Assembly (NCBI GenBank): GCA_007258455.2
Contig: VDFB02358134.1
Span: 215,497,565-215,561,564, forward strand
Direction of reading: 5' to 3'
DNA: 64,000 nucleotides
From: Sequoia sempervirens
Taxonomy: Eukaryota > Streptophyta > Pinopsida > Cupressales > Cupressaceae
This document shows positions 34,712-45,692 of this stretch, one piece after another. A program made the translations under genes and the position numbers. How positions within the stretch are numbered: the stretch's first letter is position 1; each line of letters begins with the position of its first letter. The notes beneath the pieces were generated by a model. That model was not told the DNA's origin and searched no databases. It saw only the letters and a program-made list of their open reading frames with translations.

Positions 34712-35624
34712 GGGTCTGTTGGTTGTTTTTCTTGTAAACCAGGTTGGTCTCCTATTCTACCTATGGAGTAGCCAACTCCAATCAAGGGCAGCTCGGAGGA
34801 CCTAGACCAACTGACAAGATTCAGTCAAAGACTAAGATCTTCTGCTCTTTAGGCTCTACAGGACTAGGGTGGGTATACCCACACAATGCCTCAAAGAAGA
34901 CCAAACATTGCTTTTTATAGCAGATAACTCCTGATGTCAAGCGTTGAGGACCTCAAATGGGGCTGGATTCTCAATAGCTCAACCTTGAAGCAACCAGGAG
35001 GTAGGACACAAGCTAAACAAAAGATATTCAATGATTTATAAATTGTTTTTCTGAGAGGAACCAGGCTGCAAACAGACTAGTGCCTAATTCGGGGTCATGG
35101 AGTCACACACAAAAGATGGAATTCATTTGCAAACAGGACTCAATCAGTGGATTTTGTTTTGCTAATGCCTTACATCAGCTATCAGTGCCTTACACTGACA
35201 ATCCAGCTCTTGTATCAACTAGACTCTTCTTACCAAATCCAGCCTGCAAACAAGTAATCACTGCTATATGTTCAAAGGATTTAACTGCTTCCTTGAAGCA
35301 GACCTATCAACAAACAACACAAACTTGTGAAATACAAGAAGATGAATAAAGACACCTTATGCAATTCATTCAAATGATTAAAAGCATACAAATGTGGAGA
35401 CAATCTGATGATGTATGCATGAGAGACAAGCGTCTTCATGTTTTCATTGCATGATTGATTGCATTTATAGAGAAATTCAGACTTTACAGCTTACAGACTC
35501 AATATTGACTCAAGACTAAACCCTAGCCTATCTCAGACCAATCCCAGAATTCAAGAAGTGTGGAACTGAACACAATAGAACTGAACCCAAGGGACCGAAC
35601 CCTTCATCCTGGCCACGAATTCTC

Positions 35625-35634
35625 CCTTTATAGG
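35625..35634 (-). promoter_or_regulatory. TATA box in solo LTR E
   Basis: The minus strand reads CCTATAAAGG, followed by GAGAATTCGTGG. Its place suggests U3 of about 1.9 kb and R/U5 of about 0.9 kb. A plus-strand TATATAAATA at 35738-35747 is an alternative if the orientation is wrong. Confidence 0.45.
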
Positions 35635-36539
35635 AACAGGGAGAGCAACAAGCAACCAGCTAGGGAAATTACATGTCTGCAAATGACAGGGAAAATCCTA
35701 AAATAGTTTGCAGGCCAAGTCATCCGATCCACCAGCATATATAAATATCATTGAATGCTCCTATCAGGTGGAACTAGGAGAATGTCACACCACCAGGTCA
35801 AAACGAGCAAGTACAGGAATGGGCAGCCATGGCAGTCAAACCAAGAAAGTACATCAACCATGCCATCCAAGAAATCTGCAGGTGTGATCATCACGAATCC
35901 AAAGGCCACAAATGCAGAATCTAGCCGTTTCAACCACCTATCCACCTCAGACAGTCTATTGCCCTAATTCTGTAATTAATTTCATCCTCTATCACACCAA
36001 CTCGCACCAGTAATCGAGGCTCAGGACCAAATCGAGGTCATCATGCTGATCCTGAAATCTTCATTGTCATTCTTGAGCCCAAACAGGTGACCAACCACAT
36101 TGAATACATCCTAAAATCAAATCATGTCGGCCACAACATCAAAGCAAACCAGTCAGCCAGACATAGCCCAGTCGGCCAAACATCATCGTGAGAATATGTG
36201 TGTTTGATTGAACAGTTGAGTCAGCGAGACTGAGTGCACATCGGCATGAGATTTCAACTTAGAATAGTGCCCCATCGGTGAGAGAAAGCTCACTCATCAA
36301 GAGGTCATGCCGACACCCGAACAGAAGCACCATCGGCAAGAGAAAGCGGTGTCAGAAAGACCTCAGGGCGAGAGAAAATGGTTGGTGAAGAGATACACCG
36401 AAAAGCCAATCATATCGGCAACACACCATCTGATCGAGGAGACATCTTGGTGAAGAGAACATGTTATATCGATCACTGAGCACAGTCAGCAAGAAGCCAA
36501 CAAGTCGGCGAGACATCTCGGTGAAGTCCACATAGCATA

Positions 36540-37345
36540 CCGTATGCACCATAGAGTTGGGGAGAGATGGCTGAGTTGGCTAGACATCATGGCGAAGTCA
36601 TCACGGCCGAAGGGAGGTCATACCGAAGTCAAAGGGGCCGCCAAAGTCGGAAAGACAAGCCGGGGTCAGGGGAGACATCTCCCTGACACAAAGAAAGCAC
36701 TGGTCGAGAAGATAAGACCTCGGGGAGATAAGCAAGGGTCACCGAGATGTCACCCTGAGAACTAGAAGTCACACCGAAGTAGAAGCGGGGCCAGTGAAAG
36801 GGGTAACAAGGGGCTGGGGGACCAAACAGAGGTAGAGCCGGAACGAAGAAAGAGAAGGAGCCGGAGCAAGAGCAGGGAACAAAAAGGAAAAAAAGAAGAA
36901 AAGATCGGGACCGTAAACCATCCCATCCCTGCCTCGCAAAAGACCGCAGAGGTGGAGCTGGAACTGACACAAGACAGAGAAGCCACGGGGTCGGGACAAA
37001 ACCCGAAATAGGAAACCGCGGAGTCGGAGGAAAAATGGAACCAGGAACCCACAAAAAGTTCCAAGACAAACCCATGACCCGGTTCTACCCTATCCAAAAG
37101 CAAAAGGAAAACAAAGCGAGCGGAGCCGGGGTTGGAGCAAAACTCGAAACCATAAGCACAAGAATGGCTCCAAAACTGGTTCCCATCCGATCCCGCGCCC
37201 GCCAAAGGAAAAAAAAAAAAAACAACCGAAGATGTGGAGTCGGGGCTGGGATGGAACCCAAAAGAGAAACCAAAGGCCAAAATCCAGATTCTGATTCCAT
37301 CCTGGTCCCGCCCCCACCAAACAAAGAAAAACACAAGGCAAGGAA
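36540..37345. repeat. G/C-rich, CpG-containing segment of E
   Basis: Stands out from the A/T-rich surroundings by runs such as GGAGTCGGGG, GGAGCCGGGG and CGGGACC. Degenerate short repeats built on GTGGAGC-GGAAC recur (36951, 37122, 37231). Overlapping long frames on the minus strand (up to 190 codons, Phe/Ser/Leu-rich) are open in several frames at once and look like a composition effect, not genes. Confidence 0.6.
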
Positions 37346-37526
37346 GAAAAGCAAGAACTAGCCACCAGAGACATGAACACTTAGCACACTGAGGTCAACC
37401 CTGATGGGAGCCCATTTACCCCACGTGCCAAAAAGATAGAAAAATCCCAAGCTAAAGATTTGTCAGGAAAATAAAAAGCAAACAAATAGAAAATGAGAGG
37501 CAACCAAAATAGGCACTAACAGGGTC

Positions 37527-38254
37527 AATGTTATTAAAATCAAGGAAAAACAAGAATATCAATAGGTTAATGTGACTACGAGAGGACAAGAAAAAGTTGT
37601 CCTAAAAGGTAGTTCATCTAAGGCAGCTATTCCTCCTCCAAGTCATTATAATCTAGTTGATCAACTGAGAAAAACATCAGCTCAAATCTCCATCCTTGAA
37701 CTTCTCAAAACATCTCCCGTACACAAGAATATTTTAGAAGAAGCTCTTGTGAACACAACTGTAGACACTGATATGGATTTAAACAAATTTCAAGCTATGG
37801 TGGGACATTTGTCTTCCCCAACTTGTCTTTCATTCTCCAAAAAGATGATGCCTCCGTGACACATCCACATAATTCATCGCTTTATCTTGAAGTCATGATC
37901 CATAAACACCAAATCAGACGTGTCTTGATAGATGGAGGAGATGGTTTAAACATTTGTACCTTAAAGCTAATACATGCCTTAGGAATATCAGAAAATTCCA
38001 TTGATCCACAAAGGAAAATAACTATCAAGGCATATGATGATGAAGAAAGAGCTTCTAAAGGACTAATAATGCTACCTATCAGAGTGGGACCTATTGTGAA
38101 AAATACCTTTTGTCAGGTTCTAGATCGTGATATTTCCTATAACATACTTTTGGGTCGTCCATGGATTCATGATATGCAGGCAGTACCATCAACATACCAT
38201 CAATGCCTCAAGTTTCCATATGATGGACAAGAAATAACTATACAAGCTGACTAG
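37527..38254 (+). pseudogene. Gypsy D gag end and protease
   Basis: Linker: VTTRGQEKVVLKGSSSKAAI, QISILELLKTSPVHKNILEE. Retropepsin: HKHQIRRVLIDGGDGLNICT with Asp-Gly-Gly at 37931-37939, common in this lineage where other retropepsins have Asp-Ser/Thr-Gly; then ISYNILLGRPWIHDMQAVPS and TYHQCLKFPYDGQEITIQ. There is a frame change at about 37830-37860. The protease frame 37823-38254 is open for 143 codons. Confidence 0.85.
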
Positions 38255-38302
38255 AATAGCACCCAAACTTGTTCAAATCTCCAAGCAAGTCAAGACGCTT
38301 TT

Positions 38303-39130
38303 GTGCTGCACAATAGGGAGGCTTTTACTACTTCTTCTTCCAATCTACAAGGCCAATTGCAAAAATTGACAAAGAATCTTGACACCAAGCTACATTTAAA
38401 AGACAAAGGAGTAGGTGAATATTTTCTATCCATTTCTAGCTTACCTCCTTCTCTGAGGTCACATGGTCAGCGAACCCTATCAAATCAAAAGATCGCAACA
38501 GCCTCTACATCCCAAGCTTCTATGCCAATCACAAAGTTTGATGGACAATTCATAAAAGCTAACACCACCGACGAAGAAGATGAAGATAGGGACATCCTAA
38601 GATGGTTGTACAAAGATGAAGATGAATCTGTCTTGCACATCAAGTTACCTACCGAACAATATGGCAAAGGGTATACAATCATGCAAAGAATGGGCTATGA
38701 AGGAAATGGTCCTATGGGAAAAATAAAAGAAGGAATCATTGAGCTAATTCAACCTATTTCAATACATCCAAAAGATAAAACAGGACTTGGATATGGTAAG
38801 GATACAAAAGAGTCAACTTCACAGCAAACACAACAAACTCATAAAGGAGAATTAATTTCAGATAAACCCCATGAAGATGTCACTCTACAAAAATTTTATG
38901 GATCAGTTTTCCAATTGCAGAATAGTTCAAACACTAATTCCAATGAATACGAATGGGATGATGTCTTTGATGATACATTCTTAACAGAGAAAAGGGTGGA
39001 TGTCATACACAAATTCCCAGCTACGTTCTTACAAGGGGAGGGCTCAAGGCCTCCACTTGATTATGTTTTACAAAGCGATCATGACTCAAGTGAGGATGAT
39101 TCAAATTTTAACGAGATTGATAATCAATAA
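38303..39130 (+). CDS. Gypsy D G-patch-containing segment
   Basis: An open frame of 275 codons between protease and RT. Central acidic stretch DEEDEDRDILRWLYKDEDE, then a G-patch-like block at 38654-38790: GKGYTIMQRMGYEGNGPMGK, followed by KEGIIELIQPI and KTGLGYGKD. The C-terminal part is acidic (HDSSEDDSNFNEID). G-patch domains bind RNA or helicases; one after the protease is known from betaretroviruses and from several plant gypsy polyproteins. It is the longest intact frame in the window. Confidence 0.7.
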   Translation: MLHNREAFTTSSSNLQGQLQKLTKNLDTKLHLKDKGVGEYFLSISSLPPSLRSHGQRTLSNQKIATASTSQASMPITKFDGQFIKANTTDEEDEDRDILRWLYKDEDESVLHIKLPTEQYGKGYTIMQRMGYEGNGPMGKIKEGIIELIQPISIHPKDKTGLGYGKDTKESTSQQTQQTHKGELISDKPHEDVTLQKFYGSVFQLQNSSNTNSNEYEWDDVFDDTFLTEKRVDVIHKFPATFLQGEGSRPPLDYVLQSDHDSSEDDSNFNEIDNQ

Positions 39131-39742
39131 GAGAATACCATTATAGACCTTGTCCATCATGAAAATGACAACCATATCATGAATTTGATAGCTCAAGACC
39201 TTACCCAACCTAATGATCCCATACCTTTAGTCTATCTAGAACTTATTGATTGGGATAATGATGCACCTATCCATATCCCTAAATTTCATGATGATGAGGA
39301 TATTGTAAATTTCCTTTGTTCATCTAATCAAGAAAACAAGTGTTCCATCGAAGAATTTCATACTCAAGATTTTGATAGGGAGGGTGTCAAGTATCTTAGC
39401 TACAAAATAAATGAAATACAAGATGGATCTATTGGTGAAAACCAAAAAATGGCAGTGGTAGATCACAACAAGAGAAAAATAAAGAGTGAATCCAACGTTG
39501 AAAACCTTTTTGAGGCACTGAAGGATGAGAAACTTGACACTCTTCCCAAACATTATCAAGAAAGATCTTATGTTTTGATTGAGCCCACGAAATCAATCAA
39601 CATAAGTACAACAGATCAGCAAAAAATCTTACAACTTGCAGCATCATTAAAAGTGGAAAGTACTGAAATTCATAGAGTTCTTGAAGGAGAATCAAATCAA
39701 CTTCGCTTGGTCATATGCCGATATGCCAAGGTTAGATCCTAA
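39131..39742 (+). pseudogene. Gypsy D protease-RT spacer
   Basis: The frame 39179-39742 contains LTQPNDPIPLVYLELIDWDN, an acidic region and TTDQQKILQLAASLKVEST. No named domain. It corresponds to the long acidic spacer of Tat-like polyproteins before the RT, ending in ICRYAKVRS where RT-proximal sequence begins. It is separated from the previous frame by one stop at about 39128. Confidence 0.5.
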
Positions 39743-40461
39743 TCTAATAATGTATCATCTATCTATAAACACAGGGGAAAAACTTGTGAAGCAAAAACTC
39801 AAAAAAATGCATCCACATGTTGCATTATTGGTTAAAGAAGAGTTAAAGAAGATTTAGATGTTGGATTCATTCAGTCTATTGACTATGCAGAATGGATCTC
39901 CAATATCGTACCTATTTCAAAGCTGGATGGAAGGATTAGAATTTGTATAGATTTCAGAGATTTGAACAAAGCATGTCCTAAAGATGACTTCCCTTTGCCA
40001 AACATAGATATGATTGTTGATTTAACTGCTGGCCATGTAATGTATTCATTAATGGATGGATTTTCAGGATACAACCAGATAAAAATTGCACCAGGGGATC
40101 AAGATAAAACAACGTTCACATACCCTTGGGGTACCTATTGTTGGAATGTCATTCCATTTGGGCTTAAAAATCAAGAGTGACTTATCAAAGAGCAATGACA
40201 ACCATTTTCCATGACATGATGCACACCTTCATGGAAGACTATGTGGATGATTTATTGTACAAATCCAACACAAGAGAAGGACATCTAGAAATCTTGTCAA
40301 AAATCTTTATCAGAATGGAGAAGTTCAATGTTCGACTCAATCCAAAGAAATGTGTCTTTGACATTAAATCTAGAAAACTCCTGGGATACATTTTTTCAGA
40401 AAAGGGCATAGAGGTTGATCTAGAAAAAGTACAAGCTATAATGGACATGCCGCCACCATGA
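39743..40461 (+). pseudogene. Gypsy D reverse transcriptase
   Basis: GFIQSIDYAEWISNIVPISK, then RICIDFRDLNKACPKDDFPL, SLMDGFSGYNQIKIAPGDQD, TFTYPWGTYCWNVIPFGLKN. A frameshift at about 40165-40180 leads to the second frame, with EDYVDDLLYKS; the catalytic YVDD at 40240-40251 is intact. Then RLNPKKCVFDIKSRKLLGYI and a final thumb segment. Upstream stops near 39742 and 39855 and the frameshift preclude function. Typical gypsy RT. Confidence 0.9.
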
Positions 40462-41045
40462 AATATCAGTCAGCTCTGATCACTACAAGGACAACTACAA
40501 TCCATCAGGAGGTTTATAGATCAACTGGCAGACAAAAGCTTACCATTTACACATCTATTGCATAAAAAAGTCCCATTCAAATGGGAGGAAAAGTGTGAAG
40601 CAACATTTAATTAGATCAAGCAATATCTCATGAATACATGAGTCCTAATTCCACCAGTTCCAGGAAAGCCGCTCATACTATATATTTCAGCAACAAAAGT
40701 ATCTTTGGGAGCGTTACTAGTACAGGAGGATTCTACAGGAAAAGAAAGGGTCATATACTATATCTGCAGAACTTTAACAAGTCATGAACTAAACTACACT
40801 TTCATTGAAAAATCTTGCCTAGCAGTAGTGTTTGCTTCCCAAAAGTTGTGCCACTATATGTTGGCTCATACAGTTAAGTTGATAGCCAAAATCAATCCAC
40901 TAAAATACCTCTTAAGCAAAGCTACCTTAACAAGAAGACTTGCAAAATGGGTAATGATCTTAAGTGAGTTTGACATTCACTATGTAGATCAAAGAGCTAT
41001 AAAAGGACAGGTCATAGCAGATCAGTTGGCCGAAGCACCTTTACA
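40462..41045 (+). pseudogene. Gypsy D RNase H (first)
   Basis: The connection region 40462-40640 includes FIDQLADKSLPFTHLLHKKV. The RNase H frame from 40705 has GALLVQEDSTGKERVIYYIC, RTLTSHELNYTFIEKSCLAV, KINPLKYLLSKATLTRRLAK and LSEFDIHYVDQRAIKGQVIA. This is the standard gypsy RNase H, which commonly keeps only part of its active site in elements with a second RNase H. Confidence 0.8.
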
Positions 41046-41099
41046 AGAAGAAAACCCAATGCACATTGAATTTCCTGATGCAGACATCTTCACAGCAAC

Positions 41100-41540
41100 A
41101 ATTAAGAAATCATGGACATTGTACTTTGATGGATCTTACACGCAACATGGCTCAGGGGAATGGATTATTTTTGTCACACCTAAAAGACATACCATCCCAA
41201 AATCATATTGGTCGATGTTTCCCTGCACAAATAACAAAAGTTGAATATGAAGCATTGCTCACAGGAATGAAGATAGCATTGGACTGGCGGATTACAGAGT
41301 TGCAAGTCTACGGTGATTCACAACTTGTCATTAATTAAATCAATGATGATTATCAGACTAAAGATGATAAGCTGCTACCTTACAAGAACATGGTGGATGA
41401 TTTTAAAATGTATTTTGTGGCAATAAAGTTTTCACAAATCCCAAGGATTGATAATAAAGCTGCAGATGCAATGGCTACAATTGCTTCCTTGTTACAATTA
41501 TCAAAAAATAAAAAACGGTATGAATTCTTGGTGGAATAAT
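41100..41540 (+). pseudogene. Gypsy D second (archaeal-type) RNase H
   Basis: TLYFDGSYTQHGSGEWII, then across a frameshift near 41215 KVEYEALLTGMKIALDWR, LQVYGDSQLVIN, and DNKAADAMATIASL. Asp (YFDGS), Glu (VEYEAL) and Asp (YGDSQ) are the expected catalytic set. A second RNase H of this type after the first is the hallmark of the Tat/Ogre branch of plant gypsy elements. There is a stop at 41336. Confidence 0.85.
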
Positions 41541-41734
41541 TGTTTTCTCCCACCTATGATAATCCTGAGACCCAGGTCATATGCCATTTAACCGGTTCCG
41601 ATTCACCTTTATATGGCAAGATTTATACCTACCTAAAAAATAACATTCTACCTTCGGAATTATCCCAAAACCAAAAAAATAATTTCATACGCCAATCATC
41701 CTATTATACCTTGATCGTCGATATCCTTTACTAA

Positions 41735-42865
41735 CATGGTCTTGATGGTATGCTCCTTCGATGTCTTGAACGTGACGAATCTGAACAAGCCTTACAAGAG
41801 GTTCATGGTGGTATTTGTGGAACTCATTCAAGTTGTTTAACCTTAGCCATGAAACTTGTTAGAATGGGATATTATTGGCCTACCATGGAGAGAGAATCTT
41901 TTACTTTTGTCAAGAAGTGTTCTAAATGCCAGATCCATGGGAATCTTATTCATGCACCTGCATAGGAACTGCAGCCTTTCACTCCGACATGGCCTTTTTC
42001 TCAGTGGGGACTAGATCTTGTTGGAAAAATTCATCCTTCATCATCAAATGGGCATAAATTCATCATCACGGCTACAGAGTATTTTACAAAATGGATTGAA
42101 GTTGTTCCTTTGATGACTATGACCGATAAAAAAATCTCTTCATTTATCTTGAATTACATCATCTGTCGATATGGAATTCCTAATTCTATCATCACTGATA
42201 ATGGGAGGCGTTTCAAGAATTAGGATGTTGATGAACTTTGTGAAAGATTTCACATCCAACACAGGTTCTCTACACCTTACTATCCACAAGGAAATGGTCA
42301 AGCAGAAGCTTCAAACAAAAAAATCTTGAAGATCTTGAAGAAGACGATAAATGATGTCAGTCGTGATTGGCATGTCCAGTTAAATCCAGCTTTGTGGGCA
42401 TATAGAACCAGCATTCACACACCAATAGGGGCTACCCCATATGCTTTGGTATATGGAGCAAAAGCAATCTTACCATTAGAGGTTGAAATACCTTTGCTTA
42501 GGGTCTCATTGAAAGGATTGATAAATGATGAAGACTACTGAGTATCTCGTCTGCAAGAGCTAGAACTGTTAGATGAAAGATGTCAACATGCAACTGATCA
42601 TTTGAAGGGTTATCAACAAGTTATGTCCTGTCGCTACAATCATAGAGTTAAACCACAAAAATTTCAAGTAGGTGATTTAGTCTTGAAACAAAATCCATGC
42701 AATTAGCAAGACAGAGAAAAGAAAGGAAAATTTGAACCAAATTGGCTTGGTCCATTTGTCATCATTGCAGCATACGGTTCTGGAGCATATCAGTCATCTA
42801 TGTCAGAAGGGGACCTTTTTGAAGAACCGATCAACAACATTCATTTGAAGAAGTTCTATGTCTAA
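41735..42865 (+). pseudogene. Gypsy D integrase
   Basis: Zinc-binding HHCC region (VHGGICGTHSSCLTLAMKLV, then KKCSKCQIHG), core with GLDLVGKIHPSSSNGHKFII, ITDNGRRFKN, STPYYPQGNGQAEASNKKI: the Asp, Asp, Glu triad is present. The C-terminal end has PALWAYRTSIHTPIGATPYA, FQVGDLVLKQNP and NWLGPFVIIAAYGSGAYQSS, ending IHLKKFYV at 42865. There is no chromodomain, in keeping with a non-chromovirus. Stops at 41966, 42222, 42540 and 42705 inactivate it. Confidence 0.9.
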
Positions 42866-44660
42866 ATCATAAAAAACTGAAAAAGTCCTAAAAAAATACA
42901 TAAAAATCAGAAAAAGCTCTGAAAAAAATATGTAAAAATCAGAAAAGCAGAAAGAAAACAACAAAAAGAGTTCACATGATCTAAAAAAGTGCAATAAAAA
43001 CAAGTGGTGAAAACCTGGCAAATAGACACTACTTGTGATCAAAATGGGCTCCTCTATCTATTAGCTTATGTCTTGCATTCGCTTTACGACATCATCTATC
43101 TATATCTATCATCTATACATATCTATCATATCCATATCATGCAACATGAATCCTTGTGTTTCATCATGGCTTGATGAAATTTGTACATATACATAATATT
43201 TAGGTTGTGTTTACACTGGGGGCAGAAACACAGACTAAACAAGAGAGGGGCAATGAGCTTTTAGAACATCACAAATGGACAAATGAAAATTTGACAAAAC
43301 GCAACATACATTGATGCATCAAATCAACCACAACACCAAAACGATCACTCAATGCCAATAAAATCAAACCACATGGTCAAAACAACGTTAATCAAAACAA
43401 AAACATCAATGTTGATAACCAAGTTGGATGATCTTAATCTTAATAATGTTTGACATACTTTAGGCAAAATTTGAATTGTTGGTTGATTTTCTATCATATC
43501 TCTGGAGCAATTTGATGATGTACTGAACTAGAAAAGAAAGGAAGGAGTATGATTTTTCTTTGTTTATTGTTTGTGAGTGAATCATTAGTACTATGCAAAT
43601 TGGTCGTGAGACATGCTCTACTAAGTATCATTGATGACATTTTGGAATTTGCATGGGAAACGGGTTAACTCTTGTATGTTTATGCAAGCAATACTCGGGT
43701 CATCTCGGTTCAATTATACATAGATGCTTGTATTATCTTGCTATATAAAAAATCATGAAAGCAATACTCAGGTCATCACTGGTGCTAACATACCCTTTGA
43801 TGCTTGTATTAACTTTCAACATTTCAATGCTCTATGATGACACAAAAAGCCCAAATAAGCTCTCAGAATGGCAATATTGTATAGATACCCTGCATGGTTA
43901 GTATAGATTACATTCATTTTAGAATTTTCATTTGGCATTTATAGATTTTCCCACAAGCTAGTAAAATATCAAAGTTTCATATCTTTCGAATAAACGACAT
44001 AGTAGATTTGACATTCATAAAAACATCATCACATACATTTTTCATACATATTTGCATTAGAAAATAATAACGCGTACATCATAATATTCACATCACTTTC
44101 ATTGCATTTTCATTTTCACAACATATCATTTTGTTTGTTTCTATACATAATACATCACATTATAAATCATATCATAAGCATCATGCATATAGAAAATAGA
44201 CACATTCATCACATAACAAATCATCGCTGCATATCATATATCTCAAAAATGAATGTCAAATGTACAAAGATGTCAACTATGCATGAAATAACATCATCCA
44301 AAATGGGACCATATCAGTATGTATACAAATGTCTCAATAGAGTATCAATAAGACATCATGCAAAAAGAACTATGAAGTGCTATCCTCTGATGCTATTGGT
44401 CTGGGAACTACTCCACCTACACCTGATGGACCTGCTCCACCTGTCCCTGATGATCCTGAGGCATCTCAAGTAACAAGGTCAGTCTGCATGCCTCGATCAC
44501 ATCTCTATCCACCTGTACAATCTGTGGAATCAATCTCCATGTCTTTGGGAATTTCTCCCATAACTGCAAGACGCTCAATCTCTCCTATTGAATAGGAAGA
44601 ATCATCAAGTCAAAGCAAAATCAATATCAAATCATCAAGACAAATCAATCAAATCTGAAT
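42866..44660 (+). other. 3' untranslated region of D, proximal part
   Basis: A/T-rich non-coding sequence after integrase. Short direct repeat: GCAATACTCGGGTCATCTCG (43688) and GCAATACTCAGGTCATCACT (43761), each followed by a GATGCTTGTATT stretch. The frames at 44102 and 44377 look non-coding. Confidence 0.5.
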
Positions 44661-45390
44661 ATCAACAAACTATTTGTTTTTCATTTTCATGAAAGCAAAT
44701 TTATCAAAATCCTGTTTGTTTTTAACAACTTTAGAAGCAAACTTATCAACAAACTATTTGTTTTTCATTTTCATGAAAGCAAATTTATCAAAATCCTGTT
44801 TGTTATTAACAACTTTAGAAGCAAACTTATCAACAAACTATTTGTTTTTCATCATCATGAAAAACAAATTTATCAAAATCCTGTTTCTTTTTAACAACTT
44901 TAGAAGCAAACTTATCAGCAAACTATTTGTTTTTCATCATCATGGAAAACAAATTTATCAAAATCCTGTTTGTTTTTAACAACTTTAGAAGCAAACTTAT
45001 CAACAAATTATTTGTTTTTCATCGTCATGGAAAACAAATTTATCAAAATCCTGTTTGTTTTTAACAACTTTAGAAGCAAAATTATCACCAAATTATTTGT
45101 TTTTCATCGTCATGGAAAACAAATTTATCAAAATCCAATTTGTTTTTAACAACTTTAGAAGCAAACTTATCACCAAATTATTATTTTTTCATTGTCATGG
45201 AAAACAAATTTATCAAAATCCTGTTTCTTTTTAACAACTTTAGAAGCAAACCTATCAAACAACTATTTGTTTTTCATCATCATGGAAAGAAAATTTATAA
45301 AATCCTGTTTGTTTTTAACAACTTTAGAAGCAAACTTATCAGCTACTATTTTTTTTCCAACAACCTTAGGAACAAATTTATCAGACAAAC
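44661..45390 (+). repeat. 84-85-bp tandem array in D 3' region
   Basis: About 8.5 head-to-tail units beginning ATCAACAAACTATTTG at 44661, 44745, 44829, 44914, 44999, 45084, 45169, 45254 and 45338 (the last decayed). Shared core: TTTTTAACAACTTTAGAAGC and TTTATCAAAATCCTG. Tandem arrays in this place are known in Ogre-type elements. It is not a CRISPR: the units are contiguous without unique spacers. Confidence 0.9.
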
Positions 45391-45676
45391 ATCATCAAAT
45401 CAGGGCACCACTCAAGGGCAATTTAGGTCATCAATTTTTCATCTCACATCTTTTCACGTCAATTTCTTCGCATCATCATTTTCGAACGATGAATCAACAT
45501 TTTAAAAATCATAAAAATTGAAAAATTCCAAAAAATTTAAAAATTCAAAAAAAATTCACAAAATTCAAAATCTTATCAATTCATTATTCGAGGAGGCATA
45601 TACCTATCAACATTCAACAATCAGCATCTGGGGCAAAGTTCAAAATTCTTTGAAGCAATGTGTAAAACACATCACT

Positions 45677-45692
45677 TCAAAGAGGGGAAAAA
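45677..45692 (+). other. Polypurine tract of D
   Basis: AAAGAGGGGAAAAA within TTCAAAGAGGGGAAAAA, directly before the 3' LTR start TGTATACACC. Confidence 0.8.

Larger units (their letters stand above)
34717..37521 (-). mobile_element. Solo LTR E inside D
   Basis: 2805 bp with TG...CA ends (TGTTGGTTG at 34717, CACTAACA at 37521) and 5-bp duplication GGGTC at 34712-34716 and 37522-37526. There is no internal pair of direct terminal repeats and no polyprotein, so a solo LTR left by LTR-LTR recombination is the simplest reading. The minus orientation is preferred: it begins TGTTAGTGCCTATTTTGG and has a TATA box about 1.9 kb in. Excision rejoins the D gag/protease frame exactly. Confidence 0.8.

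Noticed and set aside
36629..37380. Several long overlapping minus-strand frames (up to 190 codons) in E
   Set aside because: They overlap in multiple frames, are low-complexity Phe/Leu/Ser-rich and lie in a G/C-rich LTR segment poor in stop codons. A composition effect is more likely than a gene.
44102..44595. Frames of 123 and 72 codons downstream of D integrase
   Set aside because: They overlap in different frames and have His/Ile-rich or Pro-rich compositions of simple repeats; no domain.
44661..45390. Regularly spaced repeats resembling a CRISPR array
   Set aside because: Units are contiguous 84-85-bp tandem copies with no unique spacers, inside a plant retrotransposon.
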